In this document: in pieces, positions 47,259 to 58,125 of the stretch
Numbering within the stretch: position 1 is the stretch's first letter
Layout: each line of letters opens with the position of its first letter
Origin: Populus alba
Lineage: Eukaryota > Streptophyta > Magnoliopsida > Malpighiales > Salicaceae
Direction of reading: 5' to 3'
NCBI RefSeq assembly: GCF_005239225.2
Contig: NC_133301.1
Coordinates: forward strand, 4,241,157-4,305,156
Length of the DNA: 64,000 nucleotides
Made by a program: the position numbers and the translations under genes
The notes under the pieces: generated by a model
The model's database searches: none
What the model was told of the DNA's origin: nothing
The model's input: the letters and a program-made list of their open reading frames with translations, nothing else

Positions 47259-47664
47259 TTACGCAGACAGGACAGCCTGCTCCATGTTTTGGCTCATGAA
47301 CTGGAGACAGTTGCGAATGTAAGAGTTCTAATCTCCACCCTTCAATTGGATCAGCAACGAATGACCACTCGATCTTGCATCCATTTTGACCATCTCCATT
47401 GATTGGCAAGACTTCGATGGTGGCCACATATGACTTAAACCCAGCGTTATTTTCCATGATCTCATAGCTTATACACCGTTCGATTGGATTGATCACGAGT
47501 ACCTTCTCTTTGGCCCAGCTGATCTTAATCTCTTCCTGACGGCCTTCCGATGCTATGGTGGTGCTAGAAGCACAGTACCAAACCTGTCTAGGCTGGCCTA
47601 GCTCACCCTCCACTTGGTAACTTATGTCTAGAATCCACTTGTGTATATTATAGAAGTCCTCCAA
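47259..47664 (-). pseudogene. Truncated SRPBCC protein, lachrymatory-factor-synthase-like
   Basis: The minus frame begins LEDFYNIHKW and contains YQVEGELGQP, GFKSYVATIEVLP and GCKIEWSFVADPIEGW, all typical of plant LFS-like SRPBCC proteins (PYR/PYL-like fold, hydrophobic ligand pocket). The apparent start at 47664 is a TTG. Upstream an in-frame TGA blocks the roughly 30 residues expected before it. A few residues after HKW seem deleted compared with the sister gene at 53 kb. After GWRLE the frame shifts; in another frame YIRNCLQFMSQNMEQAVLSA runs to a TAA at 47259. Two breaks plus loss of the N-terminus make it a pseudogene. Confidence 0.75.
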
Positions 47665-48829
47665 GAAAGACTTAACTCTATATCATTATAGAGAACGAGG
47701 TTACTTAGCCATGTGTAGGATCTGATTCAATCGTGTTATTAATAAGCCTAAATTATCGAATAGATGATATAAACATAGATAAATTAAGTTTATATATTTT
47801 GAAATTACTTGATATTATACTATTAAATTATTTTTTTATTTATTTTGCGCGCGCACACATATATATATGTGTGTGTATTTTGTTCTTTTTATTCTTGTGA
47901 TTTAAAATGTGAGAATTTGTTGAGTTTAGTTAAAATTTATTTATTGAGGTTATTGTAGTTTTTTGCAAGTGTTTTTAAATAGAAATTGTTTTTGGATATA
48001 ATTTTTATATAGAAGAAACTCTGTCCAAAATTTGTTAAAATTATAAATTTTCTAACTCTCTAAAATCATAAAGTAAATTAAGATTTAGATTAACAAAAAC
48101 TATGATTTTATAAGCTTTTATAATCTCAAAACACAAAAATCTTTCAAATTGGATAATAGCCATAACAGTCCAATCGTTTCTCAAAATGGTTAAATCATTT
48201 TTGCTATTGTCTGACCATTTTGTGAATTGTCTAGTTGTTTTTCTAAATGGTATGCTAATTATATGCTGTGGTTCAGAATCATGACATTTGATTCGATGTT
48301 GCATTTTTGAATCATGAAAAAATTATAATTAATGTCATGGTTCACTATCGCAACATTAGTCAAGTGTCATGATTTTGAAATGCGACATCCTCAAACTATG
48401 CTATTTCACTAAAACTTTTTCATCATGTGTTAATTTGCCATTTATTATTTTGTGTGCTAATTGCCCAATTTATCCCTTTTCCTATGGTAAATTGTAATCT
48501 TAAATGAGCATTAAAGAAGTGTTTATTTTGTGATTTAAGTTGCTTTTCAAAGTCAAAAAATTGGTTGATTATGATCAAATCCCATCTCTTAGGAATTGTA
48601 AATACACATTTTGATACATTCGGTTCATCAAAATACATGAAAAAGAAAAAAAAATCAATATCCCATTTGACAAATAACAAAGGGTTTTTCCTTCATTTTT
48701 CAAGAAATGTTTTTGATCTACATATTGATTTTTATTTATTTATGATTTTTAATCAACCATATGCATGTACAATTTCTACAGGATAGAATTTCATCCTAAT
48801 TAATCAACTTTATTGAGAAATATTACTTG
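47665..48829. other. AT-rich intergenic DNA
   Basis: No gene supported. A GTGTGT/ACACAC stretch lies near 47845-47876. Short open frames at 48041-48786 have no family features. Confidence 0.45.
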
Positions 48830-49793
48830 TTTTTAGGTAAAGATATTAATAGTAAGAACTTGAATCAATATCTTTAATGCAGACACCTCCCAAGATACAC
48901 TAAAATCAAATTCAAATAGTTTGTGACCCAACAAAAACTTACCTTGGAGAACCAAAGTTATACACAATGATCACCCCATACTATGCATATAAAGAGACGT
49001 GAACAAGTAGTATAAAATTACAACAAAGTTGTTCAATCCTTCAAAGAATTTGCAAGTTCAATGAAAAACTTGATATAAAAATCACTCAACAACACAAAAG
49101 ATAACAAGAATGTCAGGTTTTTTTTTAATTAAAACTAGTCTAACATTAAAAGTCTCTACAAATAGTATTTATAATAAAACGAATCATAAGTCTACTAGGA
49201 TATCTTAATGGATATGGATAAACGAAAATAGTAATGATAATAATAATCAAATGAACTCAAATTTTAATAAAAGCTTTAATATCTCTATAAAGCCTAATAA
49301 TAACTAAAAGATAAATAAAACAATAGTCCAACTAATTTAAATAAGACTAAATTTATTTTTATAATTTGTTGGCATAATCGAAGCTCAAGTTCAAACGAAT
49401 AGTTTTCTCTTCTCTTAATGAATTAAAAGGCATGTCATATATTACTTGCAAGATATGAATGTCTACCTTCTAATGCAAACTAGAATAACATTAGAATTTC
49501 TTCTGCAGCTTCAATTATGACAAAAATAGTAGTTAAAAGTAAAAATTGACAAATTTAAATTTTTTTTATTCCAATTTTTTTGTAATATTTGAATGCTTAC
49601 CAACAAGCACTTCTTGAACATGAATTAAATTAATTGAGGTTTTTTCTTCATTATTTAATATCTTCTTGAAGTCTACCTTGACCCATGTGTCTTGAAGAAG
49701 TCCATTGAAAGCCTCTATGACCATTTTAGCCCTAAGTTTTGTCACTAGACCAACTAGAACCTCTAATGAATCTCTTGGTATAGCTTGGATCAC
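48830..49793 (-). mobile_element. Gypsy-like remnant: LTR and C-terminal pol spacer
   Basis: On the minus strand, 49793-49566 encodes a peptide with LVTKLRAKMVIEAFNGLLQ and INLIHVQE, a pattern I associate with the tail of plant Ty3/gypsy polyproteins. Downstream on the same strand (lower coordinates) the DNA reads like an LTR: TATAAATACTATTTGTAGAG near 49150-49172, then GAAGGATTGAACAACTTTGT near 49029-49048. Ends were not fixed. Confidence 0.5.
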
Positions 49794-50457
49794 ATCAATC
49801 TTCTCTCGAAAAAACTACCTAGTAAGGAGTGAAAATCCACTAAGAGCATCCTTGTCACGAAAAAGGCTCACTTCTAGTTGAAAGAAAGGTGGATGAAAGA
49901 ATAAACAAAAAGGAGGTTTTTTTTTTAAATGGAAGGAATTGAAAAAAAAAAACAGAGAGAGAGAGAGAGAGAGAGGATGTTTTGTATTTTTTTTTTCCTC
50001 AAATTTGTTTTGCTCACTACTATCTCCTTCCAATGAATACTTTTTTTATTTTGTCCTGATTATTTTGTTCATTCAATTCCAATCTTAGAAGTCATAATCT
50101 AAGGAACAAAAATATTTGTTTACCAAAATATTTATTTTTAAAAAATATTGAACAAGTTTTTATTTTGTGATTTAAGTTCCTTTTCAAAATATTTTTAATT
50201 TTTTTTTCTTGAAAAACATCAAATTGTTGTTTATTTTTTAAATGTTTTTCAATTATTTTAATATACTGATGTCATAAAATAAAATAAAATATTATTTTAA
50301 AATATTTTTAATTATAAAAATACTTTTGCAAAACTAATGAATAGCACAGCTTAACAAGCTAACACACTTAATCAATGTTACTGCTAACACCATTAAGATG
50401 AAGTTGTCCTAAACACACTTAACAATAAGGTGTATGTTGTCCTTTTCATATCTTAGA
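49794..50457. other. Intergenic DNA with GA microsatellite
   Basis: A GA repeat lies at about 49953-49974. The rest is AT-rich; part near 50230-50330 resembles the MITE-like family core. Confidence 0.45.
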
Positions 50458-50672
50458 TAGTGTTTGGCATTATTGTAACAGCTATTTTTTAAAGTTTTTT
50501 TTTTACTTGCAAATGCATAAAAAAAAAATTATTATTTTTTAAAATTAATTTTTGTCATCAACATATCAAAACAATTCAAAAACACACAAAAAATAATTTG
50601 AAGCAAAAACAATATTTGAATTTAAAAGAAAAAAAAAAAGTTTAGCCACATTGCAGTACCAAATAGGACCCT
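50458..50672. mobile_element. MITE-like dispersed repeat, copy 7
   Basis: Begins TAGTGTTTGGCATTATTG and ends TACCAAATAGGACCCT, an imperfect inverted terminus. The core has the family phrase TCATCAACATATCAAAACAA. Confidence 0.6.
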
Positions 50673-51492
50673 AATGGGTCTAAAAAAGACCAAAGTTGCT
50701 CACAGTCCATATAGATTTGGTTGTCTTAAACACTTTTTAATTATCATTTAAAAAAAAAATGATTAAAGCTAATTTGGTTGATAAACTGACTTGGATGCCT
50801 ACCAAACAAAATATAGATTTGGTTGTCTCCAAGAGGAGATACTAATAGCCTAAAAAGTCAAGATTTGAGATTTAATACATTTTAAAAAAAATAAAATATA
50901 GTGTATAAGCCACGACTCGAATCTCAAATCCATGATCGGCAATGCAAGAGTGATGTGAAAGAGGACACTCACCTATGCTAAGCCTCATTATATACATGTC
51001 ATAAATCAAATTGTACAAAATACACAACACTTCATAAAATTTCAAATGTTCTTCAAAATAAAACAAAAACAAATAATAATCCATAATACTTATTACGATA
51101 TCAAAATCCAATATTTAACTAAAATAGTGTAATAGTAAATTACTCGAAGACATTGAATAAGAAACTAAAAGGAAAGCTTCACGGAAGCAAACAGGGCATA
51201 TCAACCAAAAAGATGAAGAAGTGGGAACTCTTAACAAAGTCAACCTACTAATAAAAATTAAAAACCTGAAAATAATATTAAAAATAAAGGGTGAATTCAA
51301 CCAACCCAGTGAGATTATAACATTTAATGTACATTATAGATATTTATAAGTTATAGACCATAAATTGTGATACAATAAAAATATAAGAATTAAAACAACC
51401 AACACACACACACATTAAGCATAATAGCATATTGTAATGAAATACAGGTCAGATAAATATGAGAGGATAAGTCGTCACAAGTTGGTGCATCT
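50673..51492. other. AT-rich intergenic DNA
   Basis: No supported gene; open frames at 50872-51300 match nothing known to me. Confidence 0.4.
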
Positions 51493-51596
51493 CTCACCAA
51501 CTAGATATACATACTACTATGTGCACATAAATTAATTATTCTCACCAACTAGATATAGTGATATACATATTACTATGTGCACATAAATTAATTATT
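51493..51596. repeat. Tandem duplication, 48 and 56 bp
   Basis: Units 51493-51540 and 51541-51596 share CTCACCAACTAGATATA and TACTATGTGCACATAAATTA. The second has an 8-bp insertion. Confidence 0.85.
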
Positions 51597-52400
51597 CTCT
51601 GTTAATATGGAGTTTATTACAAGTACACTGATATCAAGACATAATAGATACTTATATAGTTATCAAAGCAAATAATTATCATATTGAATAAAATTTAATT
51701 CAATAGAATGTGAATGCAAACGTAAATTTAAGAATTGATAAATACTTAGAAAATAAAGATATTCAAGAATTAACCAATTGTACTCATCATATAATCTACA
51801 TACATATATTATTTATATTACATACATATTAAATATTATCACACTCACCTGGAAAACAAAGCAAAAAAAAAAAAAACAAATGCAAAATTGAAGACTACTA
51901 AGGATTGCTAGTAGGAACGTCAGCAGAACCTATAACGGATACAAAAATACTAAAAAACAACTCGAAACGGATAACATAAAATATTACAACTTTAAGCTTA
52001 GAAACCAAAACATATTTATAAAACCATATTGATCCACCCGATCAATGTCGAACATATCCCAAGTTAAAGGAACTGATTAAACCCGACTACTCGATCAACC
52101 GACAGACCAAAATAACCAGCTGATCAATCACCACGACAAGCTAATCAGCTGACGGATTACAACCAACTAGTAAATAAGTTGATCAAGATTTTAGAATCCT
52201 TATCGGTCAATCTTCCAAACTGCAAATCCAAAGATAATCAACAAGTACCTCAAAAATTCATAATTCTAATCCTCAAATTATTTCATTTTAAACCAAACTA
52301 ACACCCTAAACATTTATTAAACCTTTTAAATCATGCAAACCCTAAAATCAAACCAATAAATTTAAGCATAAAACAATCTTACTTGTCTTCTTTGTTCCTT
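51597..52400. other. Intergenic DNA
   Basis: No gene supported. 52030-52210 is less AT-rich, with repeated GATCAA/CCGATCAA words (for example ACTCGATCAACCGAC, CAGCTGATCAATC), perhaps an old repeat. Confidence 0.4.
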
Positions 52401-52454
52401 CTTCTTCCATTTGTTCCTCCTTTCTCCTTTTTTCTTCGTCCCGTGCTCATATTT

Positions 52455-52653
52455 CAATTCTCTCTCTCTCTTTCTCTCTCTCTACAAATCTAATCTTTCT
52501 TTTCTTTTCTTTTCTTTTTACCGTATATATATTTCAATTCTCTCTCTCTCTCTTCATATTAATGATATTGTGTGTGTGTATCAAATCATACAAATTGTCT
52601 AATTGTGCATCAATCATTAATATCCATAATAATACACACAATATCATTAATAT
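52455..52653. repeat. CT microsatellites and a 20-bp inverted repeat downstream of the LFS-like gene
   Basis: Two CT-rich microsatellites (about 52457-52486 and 52534-52552), each preceded by ATTTCAATTCTCTC, lie before an inverted repeat: 52556-52575 (ATATTAATGATATTGTGTGT) and 52634-52653 (its exact complement). The loop is 58 bp. Confidence 0.75.
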
Positions 52654-52808
52654 CATATGAATTTTTTGATAATGTGCATCAATCATTAATACCCATAATA
52701 ATGCAAACAGGGGACCAATGACTTTTCAAATTCATTTTGTTTTTATTTATATATATTTTGGATATTGCAGTATATGATAATAAAATGTATCTTAATAAAA
52801 ATCTGAGG

Positions 52809-53386
52809 CTATAAGCTGTAAAAATAATCAAGAGCTGCAGCAAACATATAAAACGAGAAAAGGAAGTATAATTTTCTCAAACCTTCAACTCCATCCTCCA
52901 GTCTCTCAGCCATCTGTTGCAGTCCCACTTTATACATTCTCACCAGCTCATCCAATACCAACCCTGCCACTGGATCAACACTGAATGACCATTCGATCAC
53001 ACACCCATCTTGACCATCATCACCTTGAGGAACAACCTTGACCGTCGAAACATATGACTTGAACCCAATATATTGCTGTCAACTATCTCATAGCTCAAGC
53101 TACGTTGACCATGATCAACAGCTGTTAATCTCTCAGTGGACCAGCTAACAGGCTGACTGTGGCCATCTGTATTGGTGTCGGTGGACGGAATCGAGGAGCC
53201 TTCACAGTGTCTTATGCAACCTGGCTCACCATTAGTCCCATGGATGCCATAGCAGGCGGCAAGGCCGGGAAACCATTTGTGAAGGTTAAAGAAGTCGTTG
53301 AGGAGAGGCCATATTTGATCTGCTGTGGCTTTGGCTAGCCTTGCTGAGACCTTGCCTTCCCATTGTGGCTGTGGATTTTGCTCCAT
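52809..53386 (-). CDS. Lachrymatory-factor-synthase-like SRPBCC protein, 2-bp insertion
   Basis: Starts at an ATG at 53386 and is intact at the N-terminus (MEQNPQPQWEGKVSARLAKA, then ADQIWPLLNDFFNLHKWFPG). The family core continues as CYGIHGTNGEPGCIRHCEG, then SWSTERLTAV and LSYEIVDSN. Near 53067-53068 two extra bases break the frame. In the next frame the family text resumes (GFKSYVSTV, then VIEWSFSVDPVAGLVLDELV, then MYKVGLQQMAERLEDGV) to a stop at 52809. Without the insertion it would be about 191 residues, longer than the usual 160-170 because of a hydrophobic C-terminal tail. Members of this fold bind small hydrophobic ligands; the name comes from the onion enzyme and does not prove the same reaction. 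It could be a real allele or an assembly indel. Confidence 0.8.
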
Positions 53387-54744
53387 TAGAGTGATAATTA
53401 GAGACCAGCCCTAAATTTGACTTAGAGATAATTATGTCGACACCTGGACAGCTGGGTTGTCACGTATCACTTTTCAGTGTTTCTGACGTGGCGCGCACCA
53501 TCACGATATCAATGCATCCCGGGAAAAAAAGAATTAAATATTAAAATTTTATAGAATTATTTGCTGTTGTTATTAAATTTAAAAATCAAGTTGTTTGTTA
53601 AAAAAAAATTAATCCAGATAAATGTTTTTATTAATTTATTTTTTATTATTCTTAACGAACACGGAGTTTTTAATTTGAATTGTTATTTTTATTAAATGAA
53701 CAAATATTTTACAATTGTTAAAGTAATTAAAAATACATATCATAATAGTATATTCATATTTCATTTGTGATTAATGTTTAAAAACATCATAAATGTGATG
53801 AAATCATATTAAAAATTAATTAAAATATTTTAAGAATAAAAATATATTGGAATTGAATTCAAGTGAACAATTTATTATTAGTATTAGTATTTTTGAATTA
53901 GATTAATAATGATTAAAAACAAATTATTAAAACTCAAATACATATTTATAATACCATTTAAACATCGTGTCAAAACTAAAAAAAATAAAGTAAATTTAGT
54001 AAATTGTTTTCGGATTGCCAAAATCAAAACAAAGAGAAAATATAAAAAGATATAAAAGGCCAAGCCTAGCATGTGGCCTGTTTTATTATTAGTTTTTTTT
54101 TTTATCTTTCTTTTATTTATTTAAAAAATATAAACAACATGTTATCTATTAAAAAAAAATATTACTAATAGGATTTAAGCTTATGACCTCATAGCTATTC
54201 TCGTGTGCAATTAATTGATCTACAACACTAAATTATCATAAACATATGAAGATGCTTTATTGTTTATATAAATAATAAACACCGAAATAACTTCCAATAT
54301 TTTTAGAGTGTTATGATAATATATTCCAATGGTTCAAAATAAAATAAAAATAAGAAAAGATTGCCCTTGATAAAATCAAGGTCTTTTTTTTTCAATCCAA
54401 ACTAGTCATTAAATTCATACCACCAACAGAAATGAGCATGATTATAAAACCCTATTGATGAATCAACCCGATAATTTGACTCAGAACTGAATCCAGGTAG
54501 AGTTTTCTTCAATATATTGTGCAGATTAAGCTAAGTCCTAATTGCTCTGTTGTCAATAAAGTAATCAGATAATTAATGTACCTATATTGCAAGTCATGGA
54601 GTTGTGTAAACTTCATAACCTTGTTATTTTATATGTTAATTAAGATTATCACTGATTAACACTTAGCTAACTAAGTGTTATAAAGCATAAACACACGTGA
54701 CTCAAAAACCGAACCATTGTAGAGAGAAGTTATAAACACATATT
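53387..54744. other. Upstream DNA of the LFS-like gene, AT-rich; one tRNA-like fragment
   Basis: No TATA box could be placed with confidence. At 54160-54235 the minus strand resembles a decayed tRNA-derived SINE (TTGTAGATCAATTAATTG, then AAGCTTAAATCC). The rest is AT-rich. Confidence 0.4.
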
Positions 54745-55070
54745 AGAGGTGATTATTTTCAGTTCGGTTCTATAAAAAATAATTAAACCGAAAAAAAATA
54801 AAAAAAAATCAAAATCAGTTCAAACCGGCCGGTTTCGGTTTGGTTTTTTAGGATAAAAACCAGTTCAAATCAGTTTGACTTGGTTTTTTTTCTTGTTTTT
54901 TTTTCAGTTTCATTTTTTCAGTTTTATGCTTATAAAATCGAACCCGAACCGAACGAGTCGGTTATTTTAAAATTTTAATCAATTTAATTGATTTTTTTAT
55001 AGTTTAATTTGTTTTTATTTTTTTTTAATTTTTTCAGTTTAATTAAATTTTTAATTTTTTTTCACACATT
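54745..55070 (+). repeat. AACCGAAC-rich dispersed repeat, copy C
   Basis: Begins AGAGGTGATTATTTTCAGTT, holds AACCGGCCGGTTTCGGTTTG and GAACCCGAACCGAAC, and ends in T-rich text. Same orientation as copy A; the starts of A and C align closely. Confidence 0.7.
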
Positions 55071-56700
55071 ATCAAAGAATTTTCTTTCAATTAGTTACAT
55101 TCTTTCCTTTTGTGTATGTCCGTTTTATAGTAAAAAGACTATAATGTGATAATCTGATAATGTGTGATTGGACTAGGACGTGTACATTTTGGACATTCCA
55201 ACCTATGCTGAAATCCAGTAAAAAAATTACAAAAGATATTTCTTTCAATATCTTAATTTTAACAACTGAATTGGACTCATCTGACAACTTTTGATTACAA
55301 TATCAATAACAAATTGCCTATAAATTTTTTTAATAAAAAATAAATAGTCAAAGATGGAAAATTGAGCACCTACCACATTCTACACTGTACCATGCCCACT
55401 TAGGATAGTTAAATAACTAAATTTTACTTTTGCTAAATCTAATGGGGTAAATTTTCAAAGCCAATTCTTAATTAATTTTATAGCAATTAAAATAAATATT
55501 CGTAAGAGTTTTGAAGATTTTAGATTTTAGAGGAGAAAATGTATTTTCTAAGTTGAAGTAATCATTCTTTATTTATGCCTTTCTTTTATTTTGACAGAAT
55601 TTTAATTAACAATGTGGTTTTGTTAATAAATACATAAGATAATTAAAATAAATATTCACAAGAATCTCCATGATTTAAATAAAGATTGAAAAAAAAAATT
55701 GGAGGCAAAACTTCCATTTCTCTATTAATTTATTGAAAAACTTATCATCATCTAAAAAAAAGTAAGTTTAAAACAAATAATAATAATAATAATGTCTTCA
55801 TAATTTTTATATGGCTATATGAAAAAATTAAGGAAACTAATTCATAAAAACCATATAAAAATAACAATGAAAAGACTATTTAATTCTCATGAAATATTCA
55901 TATGTTTTTTTTCTTACATTTTGTTGCATATTGGGCTCATATATAATTATTAAAACCTTTGTTGCTATTGTAATCATTAATTGTATAATGTCATTTTAAA
56001 AGTATGAAATAATTAGATGATATTTTTAAAAAATTAAGATTTATGATAAAAAAAAACATAAAATTATGAGCCTAGAAGAAAGATGAAGCCAAAGCATGTA
56101 TGGATCTAGACAAGGCCCGCACACTTGACACCTTTTTTTATATTAAGTGAACAACACATCTTCTACTCAACATCAAAATAAAAAATTGTAGCAGGTGATG
56201 TGTCATCCATTACAATAATTTTTTGGTGGCTGAAAAATCAAGATTGAGTTTTTTACCCCTAAAAGCTTAAATTTTGGCTTATTGTAACTAGAAAATACTC
56301 CTAAAACATCTTAAAATTATTTATAACTCCAAAACACCTTAAAATCACTAAAAAAAAAAATCAAACTAAATCTAAAAATTATTTACGAGCTGCATGCTTT
56401 TTCTAGCATGGTTGATGAGTATAACCATCACCATTGAACTCCATTTTCCAAGCTAACCCATTAATACCAAGAATGGTCATTTTCATAACCAAATACGGTC
56501 GGCTAAATTCTTTCACTCATGTCTCTGTTTTTTTGGTGACTCTCTCTCATCTCTTAGAATTTGGGAACTAAAAAGTAAGGAAAATAAAGTTTGAACACTA
56601 AAATATAAAAGCATAAAACTCTAGGGATCAAATTGACAAAAATACAGCTATAAGGTACCAAAGTGAACTTTGTGATGCATGAATTAATTTTCTTTATAGT
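55071..56700. other. AT-rich intergenic DNA with an old dispersed repeat
   Basis: No gene supported. 56080-56640 shares phrases (GGTGATGTGTC, GTGGCTGAAAAATCAAG, CAAAACACCTTAAAATC) with 58.87-59.30 kb, so both are old copies of one repeat. Confidence 0.45.
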
Positions 56701-57248
56701 GGTTTTGTTTTTTCTATTTAGTTTTGAAAAATATTTTTATTTTATGATGTTTTATTGTTTTTATATTTAGTTTAGGAAATCAAATATTGTGCTCAGTAAT
56801 CAAAAAAAATTTTTCTATTTAGTTTAGGAATACCTATCATAACTCTATAATTATTTATTCAGAATTTTCTCCTCTTCAAAATAGACCTAGGACTAGTATA
56901 AATAGTATTGTTTAGCTTGTATTTCAGTAGACTAATATCCAATGAAAAAAAACCTTGAATTAGAGTTTTTATGTGGTCGCATTATTCAATTGAATTGTGT
57001 ATTGCTTATGTTTACTATCTTTCTTGTGTTATTTTCTTCTATATAAATTGGAATCAGAAACCAACAATTCCCCGTGGATAATGCTTTGTGCTAAAATAAT
57101 CATGGCTTATAGAAGATGCAAAGCAAGACATGCTTGTATGGTAGGGAATGGGGAGGTTCTTCCTCAAGAAATAGATGTTAAGGAATTGGTAATGAAGTAT
57201 AGAATTGATCCGTTAGTTGGTGAAAATGAGAAACTTGAAAGATTATAA
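56701..57248 (+). mobile_element. LTR with degenerate primer binding site and a short gag-like frame
   Basis: Has CTAGTATAAATAG at 56892-56904, an LTR-like promoter, and TTGGAATCAGAAA at 57048-57060, near the initiator-tRNA-Met site (TGGTATCAGAG). Directly after, an open frame reads MAYRRCKARHACMVGNGEVL, then IDVKELVMKYRIDPLVG. I cannot assign that frame to a known gag, and it may not be coding. Left LTR end not located. Confidence 0.45.
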
Positions 57249-57660
57249 GAAGAGTGATAAAAGATTTATAATCAATTTTGAAAACTTGACTACGATATTG
57301 AAACTGAAATTCTTTTATGCTTGTAATTCATAAATATTTTTTTAAAACAGTTTTCAAAAATATTGGGACAAATTGATATTTAAAAAAAAAAAAAAAAAAC
57401 TTGTGCACGAGCCTTTTCAAATTGGGTTTGATGCAAGCTTGGCTTACCAGGTTCAACAATATCTATCCTTTTTTTTTTTCCTTCAAAAAATAAAGATTTT
57501 TTTTATATGTGTTTAAATTGCCCATAAATCCCAACCCTAATCTCTTATTACTATTTAGTCAGCTCGTGATCTGAGTTCTGAACTCTATTTGGTCTCTTTT
57601 TTTTTTTTTAATTTTATCACATGGTAAGAAAATACAAAAAGTTATTTACCATCAACTAAA

Positions 57661-57855
57661 GGATAAAATTAAATAAAAGCCTCACTCTAAATGATAGACT
57701 TGAAAAGAAAAAAGCCCGAAAAAATAAAAACAAAATAGCTAGGGAAAAAAATCTAGAATGAAGGATAAAATTGAATAAAAGCTTCACTTTAAATGATGGA
57801 CTCGAAATAAATAAATAAAATTATATAAAAAAAAAAAGCAAAAAACAAAACGGGT
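57661..57855. repeat. About 102-bp imperfect tandem duplication
   Basis: GGATAAAATTAAATAAAAGC at 57661 and its variant at 57763 begin two units. Each has CTTCACT.TAAATGAT.GACT and a TAGGGAAAAAAA phrase. Confidence 0.75.
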
Positions 57856-58039
57856 AGGGAAAAAAAAGCTTAGCCTTAGCCTAAAGAGCTAGACGCGTGG
57901 GCTTGAGGGAGGCCTACTTGCCTGGCCATTTTTTTTTTACTTTGTATAAAGGGTGAACGACTTGTTGTCTATTTTTTTAAGGAAAAAAAAGAAAGAAACA
58001 CAAATGACAGGTCATCAATGTTTAATTTAAGGAAAATGT
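57856..58039. other. Repeat-derived DNA with GC-richer patch
   Basis: GGGCTTGAGGGAGGCCTACT (57900-57919) and TTGCCTGGCC resemble 58.9 kb and probably belong to one old element. Confidence 0.4.
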
Positions 58040-58125
58040 GTGCCTATAGAGGCTCGAACCTACGACCTTAGAGTTGCCCTTTACGTGCTTCAATTGATGC
58101 AACCACAACAAGCATTTCATATAAA
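58040..58125 (-). mobile_element. tRNA-derived SINE-like fragment
   Basis: On the minus strand GTTGCATCAATTGAAGCACG resembles an A box and GTCGTAGGTTCGAGCCTC a good B box. It does not fold as a real tRNA by eye, so I treat it as a SINE head. Confidence 0.5.

Noticed and set aside
56997..57248. A small host gene
   Set aside because: It follows directly on an LTR-like promoter and primer-binding-like site, so it is probably element-derived; family not recognised.
58040..58125. A tRNA gene on the minus strand
   Set aside because: Good B box but no cloverleaf that I can pair; fits a SINE head better.
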